Position numbers and translations under genes: made by a program. Shown piece by piece: positions 28,478-38,039 of a DNA stretch of 64,000 nucleotides (position 1 is its first letter; each line of letters begins with the position of its first letter). Source of the stretch: Peptoanaerobacter stomatis (lineage in GTDB: Bacteria; Bacillota; Clostridia; Peptostreptococcales; Filifactoraceae); the NCBI RefSeq assembly GCF_000238095.2, contig NZ_JH815225.1:1307863-1371862 (forward strand), read 5' to 3'. The notes under the pieces are model-generated. The model made no database searches. It was not told the DNA's origin and was given only the letters and a program-made list of their open reading frames with translations.

Positions 28478-30505
28478 ATGATACAAAATCTTGATATTGC
28501 GAATGCTATGACAATAAAATTGGACGATGAACTTCCAAAAATGCCTAAATTTGTAGAAGGTATAAGAAGAGCTCCGGACAGAGGATTCAGATTAACTCAG
28601 GCTCAAACTGAAATAGCGCTTAAAAATGCACTTAGATATATCCCTGAAAAATATCACGAAGAACTTATTCCTGAGTTTTTAGAAGAACTTACAACAAGAG
28701 GAAGAATATACGGATACAGATTCCGTCCTGAAGGTAAATTATACGGAAAACCTATTGATGAATATAAAGGTAATTGCACAGAAGGTAAAGCTTTCCAAGT
28801 AATGATAGACAACAACCTCGATTTCGACGTTGCTCTTTATCCATATGAATTAGTAACTTACGGTGAAACAGGAAGTGTTTGCCAAAACTGGATGCAATAC
28901 AGACTTATAAAAAAATATTTGGAAGTTATAACTCAAGATCAAACATTGGTTATAGAATCAGGACATCCACTTGGATTATTCAAATCTAAACCTGACTCTC
29001 CAAGAGTAATAATATCAAACGCAATGATGATAGGTATGTTTGACAACCTACACGATTGGGAAATAGCTGAAGAAATGGGTGTTGCAAACTACGGACAAAT
29101 GACAGCCGGAGGTTGGATGTACATAGGACCTCAAGGTATAGTTCATGGAACATTCAATACAATACTTAACGCAGGAAGAATGAAATTAGGTATACCTAAT
29201 GAAGGAGATTTAAAAGGTGTATTATTTGTTACATCAGGTCTTGGCGGAATGAGTGGTGCACAAGGAAAAGCTTGCGAAATAGCAAACGGTGTTGGAATAG
29301 TTGCAGAAGTTGACTATTCAAGAATACAAACAAGATTAGATCAAGGTTGGATAAGAAAAGCTTCTGCAAATCTTGACGAAGTTTTTGCTTTAGCAAAAGA
29401 ATATCAAGACAAGAAAGAGCCTATATCAATAGCTTATCACGGAAATATAGTAGACTTGCTTGAATATGCCGACAAGCACGACATTCATATACCTCTTTTA
29501 TCTGACCAAACATCTTGCCACAACGTATATGAAGGTGGATATTGCCCACAAGGAATAACTTTTGAAGAAAGAACAAGACTTCTTGCTGAAGATCCTGAAA
29601 AATTCAGAGAATTAGTAGATAAAACTCTTGTTGCACATTTCAACGTAATCAAAAAACTTACAGCAAAAGGCTCTTACTTCTTCGATTACGGTAACTCTTT
29701 CATGAAAGCTATATATGACGCAGGAGTAAAAGAAATATCTAAAAACGGAATAGATGAAAAAGACGGTTTCATATGGCCTTCATATGTAGAGGATATAATG
29801 GGACCTCAATTATTCGATTACGGATACGGACCTTTCAGATGGGTTTGCTTAAGCGGAAAACACGAAGATTTGATAAAAACTGATAAGGCTGCTATGGACT
29901 GCATAAATCCTGACAGAAGATATCAAGACAGAGATAACTACATCTGGATAAAAGATGCAGAAAAAAATCAAATGGTAGTAGGTACACAAGCAAGAATATT
30001 ATATCAAGATGCAATAGGCAGAATAAAAATAGCACTTAAATTCAACGATATGGTTAGAAAAGGCGAAATAGGTCCTGTAATGATGGGTAGAGACCACCAT
30101 GACGTTTCAGGAACAGATTCACCATTTAGAGAAACATCAAATATAAAAGACGGTAGTAATGTAATGGCAGATATGGCTATACAATGCTTTGCAGGTAACT
30201 GCGCAAGAGGTATGAGCCTTGTTGCTATCCACAACGGTGGTGGTGTAGGTATAGGTAAATCTATAAACGGCGGATTCGGCTTGGTATTAGACGGTAGCCA
30301 CAGAGCAGACGAAATAGTAAAATCAGCTCTATCTTGGGACGTTATGAGCGGAGTTGCAAGACGTTCTTGGGCAAGAAACGAACACTCAATAGAAACAGTG
30401 TTAGAATTCAACGAAGCTAATCATGGTACAGATCACATAACTATACCATATATAGCAGATGAAAATAAAGTTAAAAGCGCTGTTGCAAAAATATTCAACA
30501 AATAA
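28478..30505 (+). CDS. hutU: Urocanate hydratase (urocanase family, long form)
   Basis: 675 aa, the long type of urocanase. YGETGSVCQNWMQY and TAGGWMYIGPQGIVHGT are the conserved segments around the catalytic NAD site, and FAGNCARGMSL lies near the C-terminal active site. The reaction adds water to urocanate, giving 4-imidazolone-5-propionate, the second step of histidine breakdown. The ATG at 28478 lies 8 bases after AAAAGGAG. An in-frame GTG nine bases upstream overlaps the site. hutI follows with its own leader; the histidine ammonia lyase with a normal active site is not in the window. A thiourocanate hydratase role is also possible, given the ergothionase-like gene at 52142. Confidence 0.93.
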   Translation: MIQNLDIANAMTIKLDDELPKMPKFVEGIRRAPDRGFRLTQAQTEIALKNALRYIPEKYHEELIPEFLEELTTRGRIYGYRFRPEGKLYGKPIDEYKGNCTEGKAFQVMIDNNLDFDVALYPYELVTYGETGSVCQNWMQYRLIKKYLEVITQDQTLVIESGHPLGLFKSKPDSPRVIISNAMMIGMFDNLHDWEIAEEMGVANYGQMTAGGWMYIGPQGIVHGTFNTILNAGRMKLGIPNEGDLKGVLFVTSGLGGMSGAQGKACEIANGVGIVAEVDYSRIQTRLDQGWIRKASANLDEVFALAKEYQDKKEPISIAYHGNIVDLLEYADKHDIHIPLLSDQTSCHNVYEGGYCPQGITFEERTRLLAEDPEKFRELVDKTLVAHFNVIKKLTAKGSYFFDYGNSFMKAIYDAGVKEISKNGIDEKDGFIWPSYVEDIMGPQLFDYGYGPFRWVCLSGKHEDLIKTDKAAMDCINPDRRYQDRDNYIWIKDAEKNQMVVGTQARILYQDAIGRIKIALKFNDMVRKGEIGPVMMGRDHHDVSGTDSPFRETSNIKDGSNVMADMAIQCFAGNCARGMSLVAIHNGGGVGIGKSINGGFGLVLDGSHRADEIVKSALSWDVMSGVARRSWARNEHSIETVLEFNEANHGTDHITIPYIADENKVKSAVAKIFNK

Positions 30506-30515
30506 ATCATAATCT

Positions 30516-30549
30516 AAAATTTGCAGTATAATTATATACTGCAAATTTT
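30516..30549 (+). terminator. Terminator of hutU
   Basis: A perfect 15-bp stem (30516-30530 with 30535-30549), 4-base loop, and T-rich right arm, 10 bases after the hutU stop. It separates hutU from hutI at the transcript level. Confidence 0.85.
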
Positions 30550-30852
30550 GTATTTATACAATATTTTATAAAAAATAATTTGAAATTAATATTATACTTT
30601 GTTAAACTTATACCAATAGCTATATTAAAAATATAATTTACAACTTATACTAAAATCTTATAGAATAACGAAAAAACATAATAATTAATTTTTCCAACAC
30701 ACTATCTATATTAATCTTATATAATTATACAAGTTATCAATAATTTTATTAGAAAATAGTATAAAAAAGCATCATAAATTATAAAATAAAAAATGCTATT
30801 TTAATCAATTATCGGCATTAAATTATGTTTATATCAAAACAAGGAGGATACT
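30550..30852. other. Intergenic region between hutU and hutI with MITE-like candidate
   Basis: About 300 bases. Includes TTATACTA at 30645-30652 and its inverted copy at 30757-30764, 120 bases overall, similar in end sequence and length to elements near 55304, 59378 and 60861; internal similarity is weak. The hutI promoter must lie in the last 90 bases. Confidence 0.4.
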
Positions 30853-32103
30853 ATGAAAAATTTACTTATAAAAAATGCAAGCGAAGTCGTAACTTGTAGT
30901 GGAAACAGAGCCAAATTCGGCAAAGAAATGTCAGAAATAAACGTTATAGAAAACGGCAGTGTAGTCATAAAAAACGGAATAATAAAAGCTGTTGGAAAAA
31001 CTGATGACATTTTAAAAGATTATGATGAAAAAAATTATGAAGTCATAGATGCTACAGGTAAATCAGTTATGCCCGGATTTGTAGACTCTCATACGCATTT
31101 CGTATTCGGAGGATATAGAGCTGAAGAGTTTTCTTGGAGACTTCGTGGCGACAGTTATATGGACATTATGAACAGAGGTGGAGGTATAGTAAACAGCGTT
31201 ACTGCTACAAGACAAGCAAGCGAAGAGGAACTCATCGAGCTTGGAAAACAAAGACTTGACTCTATGCTGTCATTTGGTGTAACTTCTGTGGAAGGCAAGA
31301 GTGGATACGGCTTGGATAAAGATACTGAGCTGAAACAACTCAGAGTTATGAAAAAACTTAATGAAATACATCCGATAGACATATCCACAACATTTTTGGG
31401 AGCTCATGCAGTACCTAAAGAATACAAAGGAAAAACTGATGAATTCATAGATTTATTGTTGGAACAAGTATTACCTGAAGTTGTAAAAGAAAATCTTGCC
31501 GAATTCTTTGACGTTTTTTGTGAAAAAGGTGTATTTTCAGTAGAAGAATCAAGAAAAATGTATCTAAAAGCCAAAGAATACGGTATGAAACTAAAAATCC
31601 ACGCTGATGAAATAGTACAGTTAGGCGGCTCAGATCTTGCTGCAGAAATGGAAATGATATCAGCAGACCACTTATTGCATGCATCAGACGAAGGCATAAA
31701 AGCAATGGCTGATAAGAAAGTAATAAACACATTGCTTCCTACAACTGCATTTTGTATAAAAGAGCCATTTGCAAGAGCAAGATTTATGATAGACAGCGGT
31801 TGTGCAGTTGCACTTGCAACAGACTTCAATCCCGGTAGCAACTTTACAAATTCTATACCTCTTATGTTTGCACTTGCATCCATATATATGAACATGAGCA
31901 TAGAAGAAGCTGTTACAGCTATGACAATAAACGGCGCTGCTGCAATTGACAAAGCCGATAAAATAGGCTCAATAGATGTCGGAAAAAAAGGAGATATAGT
32001 AATATTAAAATTCCCTTCATACAAATTCTTACCATATCACACAGCAGTAAACATAGTAGAAAAGACTATAAAAGACGGCGTTGTTGTTTGGAAAAATAAA
32101 TAG
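30853..32103 (+). CDS. hutI: Imidazolonepropionase
   Basis: 416 aa amidohydrolase. The metal-binding pair H80-T-H82 (DSHTHFVFGG), the downstream HADE, SADHLLHAS and the Asp of ALATDFNPGS are in the right order for the enzyme that opens the imidazolone ring of imidazolone propionate to formiminoglutamate. AAGGAGG lies just before the ATG. It is separated from hutU by a terminator and 300 bases, so expression is not simply coupled. The usual next enzyme (formiminoglutamase or formiminotransferase) is not in the window. Confidence 0.96.
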   Translation: MKNLLIKNASEVVTCSGNRAKFGKEMSEINVIENGSVVIKNGIIKAVGKTDDILKDYDEKNYEVIDATGKSVMPGFVDSHTHFVFGGYRAEEFSWRLRGDSYMDIMNRGGGIVNSVTATRQASEEELIELGKQRLDSMLSFGVTSVEGKSGYGLDKDTELKQLRVMKKLNEIHPIDISTTFLGAHAVPKEYKGKTDEFIDLLLEQVLPEVVKENLAEFFDVFCEKGVFSVEESRKMYLKAKEYGMKLKIHADEIVQLGGSDLAAEMEMISADHLLHASDEGIKAMADKKVINTLLPTTAFCIKEPFARARFMIDSGCAVALATDFNPGSNFTNSIPLMFALASIYMNMSIEEAVTAMTINGAAAIDKADKIGSIDVGKKGDIVILKFPSYKFLPYHTAVNIVEKTIKDGVVVWKNK

Positions 32104-32138
32104 AATAGAAAATTATAATTAAAAACTGATTTTTGCTA

Positions 32139-32180
32139 AGATATGTCTTAAAAATATCATATATCTTTTAAGGCATATCT
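32139..32180 (+). terminator. Terminator of hutI
   Basis: A 15-bp stem with one G-T pair (32139-32153 with 32166-32180), loop of 12, followed by ATATTTT. Confidence 0.75.
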
Positions 32181-32325
32181 ATATTTTACAAATCAAATAT
32201 AGTAGTTCAACTTATAAAAAAACTAATTTATTTTTATACAGAATTATTTTGCGCATATTCATTTTAAAATAATATTATGCTTTCCATTTTTAAGTTTAAT
32301 TACTACCACTAACGAAAGGAGAATT

Positions 32326-33141
32326 ATGTTATCAGCAAAAGAAGTAGCAGAGCAGTACATAGAATTGGGAGAAAAAAAATCCGGCTATCCCTTATATAAG
32401 ATGATAGGTCTTGCTATACTTGCCGGAATATTTATAGCACTTGCATCAGTTGCATCAAATACCGTATCGGCTACTGTAGAAAGCGGCTCTATAGCAAAAT
32501 TGCTTGCAGGTCTTGTTTTCCCCGGTGGGCTCATTATGGTGCTTTGCTGTGGAACTGAACTTTTTACAGGAGATTGTCTTTTAGTAATATCTCTACTTAA
32601 GAAAAAAATTAGTTTATTTAGAATGTTAAGATGCTGGTTTTTTGTATATATAGGCAATTTAATAGGCTCAGTTATTATTGCAGGACTTATCAATATGTCC
32701 GGACAACTTTCATTTTTTAATAATGAATTGGCACTTACAACTATAAAAGTAGCCGTAAAAAAAGTATCTTATACATTTTCTCAAGGCTTGGCTATGGGTA
32801 TACTATGTAATATCCTCGTTTGCACAGCTGTAATAATGGCATTTTCAGGTAAAACTTTAAGCGATAAGGTGTTGGGTACATTTTTCCCTATACTGTTATT
32901 CATATTATCAGGATTTGAACACTGTGTAGCAAATATGTATTATATTCCGTCAGGAATGATGGCACTTTCTAACAGTGAATATGTAAAAATGGCTGTTGAG
33001 CACAATATACACATAGAAAAATTAAATATAGGCTCATTTTTTATAAACAATTTACTTCCTGTTACAATAGGCAATATAATAGGCGGAAGTATATTTATAG
33101 GTGCATTTTACTGGTTTTTATATTTGAGAGAAAAACATTAA
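32326..33141 (+). CDS. Formate/nitrite transporter family channel
   Basis: 271 aa with six hydrophobic segments. GGLIMVLCCGTELFTGD is the signature of the FocA/NirC pore family, and SGFEHCVANMYYIPSGM carries the conserved pore His. These pentameric channels move formate, nitrite or hydrosulfide. The place downstream of hutI suggests formate handling, since histidine degradation in anaerobes yields formiminoglutamate and then formate. GGAG precedes the ATG and a 15-bp hairpin follows. Confidence 0.88.
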   Translation: MLSAKEVAEQYIELGEKKSGYPLYKMIGLAILAGIFIALASVASNTVSATVESGSIAKLLAGLVFPGGLIMVLCCGTELFTGDCLLVISLLKKKISLFRMLRCWFFVYIGNLIGSVIIAGLINMSGQLSFFNNELALTTIKVAVKKVSYTFSQGLAMGILCNILVCTAVIMAFSGKTLSDKVLGTFFPILLFILSGFEHCVANMYYIPSGMMALSNSEYVKMAVEHNIHIEKLNIGSFFINNLLPVTIGNIIGGSIFIGAFYWFLYLREKH

Positions 33142-33165
33142 TGCCGTTATTAAACTACAAAAGAC

Positions 33166-33206
33166 AGATTGTCAAGATAATTGTGTTGCACTTATCTTGA
33201 CAATCT
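33166..33206 (+). terminator. Stem-loop after the formate/nitrite channel gene
   Basis: A perfect 15-bp stem (33166-33180 with 33192-33206) and an 11-base loop, 24 bases after the stop. No T-run follows, so the termination efficiency is unclear. Confidence 0.65.
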
Positions 33207-33463
33207 ATCATAAATTATTTGAAAATATTTCATATTATCTATTGACAAAATTGATAAAACAACTTATGCTTTCTATATAGTTTATATATTTTCCACATAT
33301 TTGTAATATATTTTTGTTAGGTGGGATTAGACCAATGTACTCTATTTAGTAATCAATGCACTAATAATAAATTTCACAATAAGTTAAATTTTTATTCTTT
33401 TATTTTAAATTAATTTTATAAAAAATATATTTTTTATAATCATATTGAAGAGAGGTTATAGAA
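33207..33463. other. Intergenic region, nothing recognised
   Basis: AT-rich spacer upstream of the secreted glycine-zipper gene. It must hold that gene's promoter. No repeat or RNA was recognised. Confidence 0.35.
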
Positions 33464-34078
33464 ATGAAAAAAATACTAAAAAAAATAATGGCGTTCATAT
33501 TGATATTTTCTATGTTTTTTAGTAATTCAATATTTGCCTTTGGAACTAATAACAATTCAACAGATGTTGTTTGTCTAAAAATGGATTATCAGAATCCTCA
33601 AAAAAATAATGGTATCTATCTTACAGAAGAATATATTATTGATGGTAAATTTTATAGATATGAACACAAGGAAGAAAACGGTTTTAACATAATAAAAATA
33701 AGTGGTGCTGAAAATATAACTATTAAAGCTCCTATAAAAAATAATAGAGATATTTTCTCGTTTTCGTATAAAATGGCTAATTCAGATGATTGGAACTATT
33801 TTAGTGAAATTGAAAATTATGAGCTTTTCTATATGAGTGTAACTCAAGCTGTTTTAGCCGGTGCTTTAGCCGGTGTTTGTGGCGGTCCTGTTGGTGCTTT
33901 TTTTGGAGCAGCAAGCGTATTACTTGGTATGCAGGCAAGTGGATATATGAATTTAAAGATTATAATTGGCGGTAAATGGAGAACAGTTGGAAGTTCTATA
34001 GAATATAGAAGATATGCAAAACTTTATGATAAAAGCGGCAGATATATAGATACTGTACATTGGTCAGGACGCAGATAG
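33464..34078 (+). CDS. Secreted protein with glycine-zipper segment, bacteriocin-like
   Basis: 204 aa. A signal peptide (about residues 1-26, ending SIFAFG) and a soluble region lead to a hydrophobic Gly/Ala-rich stretch at 129-155 (AVLAGALAGVCGGPVGAFFG), then a basic C-terminus (YRRYAKLYD, WSGRR). This layout resembles secreted pore-type bacteriocins or toxins, but no family is assigned. AGAGG lies before the ATG. The next gene is a 63-residue membrane protein that begins on the base after this stop codon, as immunity genes often do. Function is inferred only. Confidence 0.7.
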   Translation: MKKILKKIMAFILIFSMFFSNSIFAFGTNNNSTDVVCLKMDYQNPQKNNGIYLTEEYIIDGKFYRYEHKEENGFNIIKISGAENITIKAPIKNNRDIFSFSYKMANSDDWNYFSEIENYELFYMSVTQAVLAGALAGVCGGPVGAFFGAASVLLGMQASGYMNLKIIIGGKWRTVGSSIEYRRYAKLYDKSGRYIDTVHWSGRR

Positions 34079-34270
34079 ATGATGTTTCGTAATTTTGAAT
34101 TTCTTTTTGATCCTAAGACACTCTTTTATTTCCTTTTACAAGTTCTTCTATTAATATCCGTGCTTCGTACCTATAGTAAATATAAACTTTCTTTTTATAC
34201 TGTTCTGCAAACATTTATATTATTAATATTTAATTATCTTTATTTATGTAATTATTATAAACTTAAATGA
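34079..34270 (+). CDS. Small membrane protein, candidate immunity protein
   Basis: 63 aa, largely two hydrophobic segments (LFYFLLQVLLLISVL and VLQTFILLIFNYLYL) joined by a basic loop. The ATG directly follows the stop of the secreted glycine-zipper gene, with AGGA about 10 bases upstream, so it is translationally coupled. Small size, topology and coupling to a possible toxin gene suggest self-protection; no homology is claimed. Confidence 0.55.
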   Translation: MMFRNFEFLFDPKTLFYFLLQVLLLISVLRTYSKYKLSFYTVLQTFILLIFNYLYLCNYYKLK

Positions 34271-34766
34271 TTTTAGAAAGTTTAATTTTATGACTGACTT
34301 TAAAAAATGAACAAAAACCTCCTTTTGATTTTATTTTGGTTTTGGCGGACCAATTCTATTATATCAAAAGGAGGTTTTCTTTTATCTAAAGATTTTTATT
34401 CTCCCAGTAAAACTGGAGGTTTATTTTGCTTAAGCTACAATTATATAATAAATTGATATTAAAACATATCTGAAAAATGTTATATTTTAATATAATTAAT
34501 ATCAAAAATATAATAACTTTAAAACAATTTTTATTATTAAATTTTTAAAATAATTTTCATCATTGAAGCTTTAAAACTTTTAAGATACACTACAGTATAG
34601 ACTAAAATACAGTTTGGATAAATCAATTATAAATTTTAAAATTCTGATACATTTTCAACTGAAACCTACTTAAAAACGAATATTTGCATTGCTTATAAGC
34701 ATTTTTTTATTTATGTGAAAAACATAAATATAATCGTCTTTAATTTTACAAGTATGCATAATTTAT
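34271..34766. other. Convergent intergenic region with long terminator
   Basis: About 500 bases between convergent genes. A strong hairpin is listed separately. The remaining 380 bases are AT-rich with no gene or RNA that I can support. Confidence 0.5.
34314..34378 (+). terminator. Strong terminator whose arms are Shine-Dalgarno and anti-Shine-Dalgarno like
   Basis: A perfect 16-bp stem (34314-34329 with 34363-34378) encloses a 33-base region that can form a small inner hairpin (TTGGT with ACCAA). The right arm holds AAAAGGAGGT and the left arm its complement. It is followed by TCTTTTAT. It ends the transcript of the secreted protein and small membrane protein. Confidence 0.85.
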
Positions 34767-35738
34767 TTAATCAACCAACTCTTTTACACCGAATGCCTCC
34801 GCCATAAGCATTATTTTTTCAGCCCATATGTGATGAGTGTTGTACTCGTTCATTCTTTCGCTTTTTGTACTGCCTGATACCAGCAATTTGGAGTTTTCAT
34901 TCCAATTCAATATGGCTTTTGCGTCTTCAAAATCTTTTTTATGTACCTTAAACCCTTCATTTATAACTTCAATTTGTTTTGGATGTATGACAGTTTTTCC
35001 TACAAAGCCACACAATATATCTCCTTTAATTTCATCAAGCAATCCCTTTTCCCAATTACTGCTGTCATAATATTCCCATACAGGTGCGGATATTACATAA
35101 TCTGTTCCATATACCGTAACAATATCTGAAAATATAGATGATATAGGCTTTATGTCGTGTATGGATTCATCATCATGCCTTCTAAAACCGAATATATGGC
35201 ATAAGTCATTACCGCCCACACGAATATTTAGGACAAGTTCTTCTATTCTATCAAGTTTATATTTCAATTCATATAAAATATCATAACGCATCTGTAAATT
35301 TACTATTGCTACACTTTCATAAATAGGCATCATATATATTTTTTTATTACTTTTTTGATTTACATTAAATATCGCCTCTATATACCTGTCTGCATTTTCA
35401 AGCGAAAATTTAGGTATTATAAATCCTGTTACAATATCCATACAATCTTTTAAACTCTCGCATAATTCATAGATTTGAGCATAATTTCTTACTCTTATAA
35501 AAATCTTAGGAATATGTATACCATCTGATGTATATTTCTCATAAATATTACTTATTGACTGTATAAGTTTTTGCTCTGCCTCCAATACACAATTATCCGG
35601 TATTGTGTCTTCAAGGCATAATGCAAGAGAAAAATTTGACGAAAATTTTCCATTTATTATGGAATCGGCAATGCTGTCGCTATTTGCAGGACAATACAAT
35701 AAAGCCCCTACACTATAATATATTAAATTATCTTTCAT
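34767..35738 (-). CDS. CitE/HpcH-like C-C bond lyase, TIM barrel, Ter-module type
   Basis: 323 aa. ALCLEDTIPD, the NIRVGGNDLCHIF strand and GKTVIHPKQIE match the HpcH/HpaI-CitE fold, in which a metal and CoA-type or oxo-acid substrate bind at the barrel mouth. Proteins of this size beside PRTase-TRSP and StiP genes form the C-C bond lyase family of the biosynthetic modules linked to tellurium-resistance loci; their substrate is unknown. It is transcribed divergently from the protease-fusion gene, with a 118-base shared promoter region. GGAG lies before the ATG. Confidence 0.82.
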   Translation of the reverse strand: MKDNLIYYSVGALLYCPANSDSIADSIINGKFSSNFSLALCLEDTIPDNCVLEAEQKLIQSISNIYEKYTSDGIHIPKIFIRVRNYAQIYELCESLKDCMDIVTGFIIPKFSLENADRYIEAIFNVNQKSNKKIYMMPIYESVAIVNLQMRYDILYELKYKLDRIEELVLNIRVGGNDLCHIFGFRRHDDESIHDIKPISSIFSDIVTVYGTDYVISAPVWEYYDSSNWEKGLLDEIKGDILCGFVGKTVIHPKQIEVINEGFKVHKKDFEDAKAILNWNENSKLLVSGSTKSERMNEYNTHHIWAEKIMLMAEAFGVKELVD

Positions 35739-35856
35739 ACAAACTCCGTTAAATTAAATTTTATTTATCATTGTAGCATAATTTTGAACAAAAAGATAGA
35801 AAAAATGTAATATATATGATAATATTTATAAAAACAAGTAAAGTGAGAAAAGTGCT

Positions 35857-37221
35857 ATGTGTGAGAATATAAAATACCGTCACAATATTATAAATATAAA
35901 CTCCATAAATGCGTTTGTAAACATACATGGAGGAGTAGGTAAAAATTGCAGAGATGTATACTTTATAAGGACATTAGGCATAGATGAAAATTTAATCTTA
36001 GATTTGGAAAAAGCGGAAAAAACTCTATATGAAAATATGAGCAAAAATATACTTGTATATAAAAGGATAGAAGCCTTACCAAACAATATACAAGAAATTG
36101 ATTACTATGAGTTATGCTATCAGAGATTTCTGAAAGATGAAAATATATCTACTAAAGTATCCGGCATAACCCCTGCGTTAGACAAGACTTTTAGCGATGC
36201 TTGCAAAGAAGTACTTAAATTATATAAACTTTCAAATAAAAATATTTCTTTGTCAATGGAAAAAAACTATTGTATAAAACTATTTTATAGATTTGACACA
36301 ATATTTTCCGATTGCTTGAAAACTTGGAGCGAAAAAATAAATATAAAAGTAATAACTGACAATATTGTCAAATTACAGGACTATCTGTTTTTTTATATGC
36401 TTACCTTGATAGGTGCAGATGTATTAATGCTTCAAAGCAAAAATGACATAGAAATAGAAGAATGCTTTTTAAATCTTTCAAAAAAACTATATATCGGTAG
36501 TTACAGTGATATTTCATTACCTATTTACAAACAAAAAGCTGATTTTATACAAAATAATGCAAATATTAAAATTGATAACACCGGCTCTCAAACAGAAAAG
36601 AATGTAAGCATAAAACCTCAATACATATCTTCCGACGATTATAAAAAACAGGAAAAAACTTTTGAACAGTTGGCAGGTATGGCATCTTCTATTGTTATGA
36701 TTACTATAAAAAATGATTACAATGAAATAATAGGCACAGGCTCCGGTATTATGATAGGACAAGACGGATACATACTTACAAATAATCATGTAACCGGAGG
36801 AGGCAGAGAATTTGTAATAAGAATAGAAAATGATGAAACCTTATACTCTACAACTCAAATAATAAAATACAACCAGTTGTTAGACTTGGCAATAATAAGA
36901 ATCGAAAAAAAACTCCATCCCCTTAAAATATATGACGGAAAAGATGATTTGGTAAGAGGGCAAAAAGTTGTTGCCATAGGAAGTCCATACGGATTTTTCA
37001 ACTCTGTATCTGACGGTATAATATCAGGCTTTCGAATAATAGATGATGTGGATATGATTCAATTCACAGCACCTATATCGGCAGGTAGCTCCGGAGGTGC
37101 AGTGCTTAATATGTACGGAGAAGTAATAGGCATAAGTACGGCAGGCATACGAAATGCTCAAAATATAAATTTGGCAGTATCTTACGAATCAATAAATACC
37201 TTTGTAAAAGGTTTCATATAA
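35857..37221 (+). CDS. YceG-like N-terminal region fused to a trypsin-like serine protease
   Basis: 454 aa. Residues 275-454 are a trypsin/HtrA-like domain: H311 (TNNHV), D343 (LLDLAI) and S412 in GSSGG form the catalytic triad. No PDZ domain, signal peptide or membrane segment is seen, so the protease should be cytoplasmic. Residues 1-230 resemble the YceG-type protein of Ter-linked biosynthetic modules: DVYFIRTLGID near 33 and ADVLMLQSKNDIEIEE near 187. That match is from memory of the family and only moderate. It is first in an operon with a HAD gene 15 bases downstream. The ribosome site is weak. Confidence 0.78.
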   Translation: MCENIKYRHNIININSINAFVNIHGGVGKNCRDVYFIRTLGIDENLILDLEKAEKTLYENMSKNILVYKRIEALPNNIQEIDYYELCYQRFLKDENISTKVSGITPALDKTFSDACKEVLKLYKLSNKNISLSMEKNYCIKLFYRFDTIFSDCLKTWSEKINIKVITDNIVKLQDYLFFYMLTLIGADVLMLQSKNDIEIEECFLNLSKKLYIGSYSDISLPIYKQKADFIQNNANIKIDNTGSQTEKNVSIKPQYISSDDYKKQEKTFEQLAGMASSIVMITIKNDYNEIIGTGSGIMIGQDGYILTNNHVTGGGREFVIRIENDETLYSTTQIIKYNQLLDLAIIRIEKKLHPLKIYDGKDDLVRGQKVVAIGSPYGFFNSVSDGIISGFRIIDDVDMIQFTAPISAGSSGGAVLNMYGEVIGISTAGIRNAQNINLAVSYESINTFVKGFI

Positions 37222-37236
37222 AATAAAGGCGATAAA

Positions 37237-38028
37237 ATGAACATATTTAACACAGATTTAGACAACACACTCATATACTCATACAAAAAAGATATAGGAA
37301 AAAACAAAAAAAATGTAGAAATATATAACGGCAGACAGATTTCATTCATAACTGATAAAACATACCATCTTTTGAAAAAACTGAGTAAAAAACTGTTAAT
37401 CGTCCCTACTACAACTCGCACCAAGGAGCAGTACAAAAGAATAGATTTGGATATAGGACAGCTAAAATATGCACTTGTATGCAACGGAGGCATATTGCTT
37501 ATAGACGGGAAGGAAGATGAAATGTGGTATAACACCTCACTTTCTCTCATAGAAAACAGTAAAAATGAGCTTGAAAAATCACTCACATATCTACAAAACG
37601 ACAACAGAAGAAATTTTGAACTCCGATTTATTAAAAATCTATTCGTATTTACAAAATGCGAAAATTCTCAAAATGTAGTCAATGATTTAAAAAATATCTT
37701 AGATACAAGCAAAGTTGATGTATTTAACAACAAAGAAAAATTATATGTAATTCCAAAAAATCTCAGTAAAGGAAATGCTTTGCTTAGATTTAAGCGATAT
37801 TTAGACAGTATTTCAGACAATAAAAAAATTTTTATATCAGCAGGCGACAGCGAATTTGACATATCTATGTTTGATAAAACAGACATTTCCATAGCGCCTC
37901 AAGAATTGTCAAAAATACACAAACTACCGAAAAATACAATATTAATAGACAATTTTTCATTATTTTCTGAAACCATGCTCGAAAAAATCGAAAGTATGCT
38001 TGACAATCAGTTTCATACTATTACCTAA
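37237..38028 (+). CDS. HAD-superfamily phosphatase of the Ter-like module
   Basis: 263 aa. The HAD motif I is NTDLDNTL with nucleophile D7 and acid D9, followed later by the Lys and the GDSEFDISMF motif IV region. The cap and length are those of Cof-type sugar-phosphate phosphatases. A HAD phosphatase of this kind is a standing member of the Ter-linked PRTase/StiP modules, where it is thought to remove a phosphate from a nucleoside-like product. Only 15 bases separate it from the protease fusion, and a stem-loop follows. Confidence 0.85.
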   Translation: MNIFNTDLDNTLIYSYKKDIGKNKKNVEIYNGRQISFITDKTYHLLKKLSKKLLIVPTTTRTKEQYKRIDLDIGQLKYALVCNGGILLIDGKEDEMWYNTSLSLIENSKNELEKSLTYLQNDNRRNFELRFIKNLFVFTKCENSQNVVNDLKNILDTSKVDVFNNKEKLYVIPKNLSKGNALLRFKRYLDSISDNKKIFISAGDSEFDISMFDKTDISIAPQELSKIHKLPKNTILIDNFSLFSETMLEKIESMLDNQFHTIT

Positions 38029-38039
38029 TTAAACAAGCT

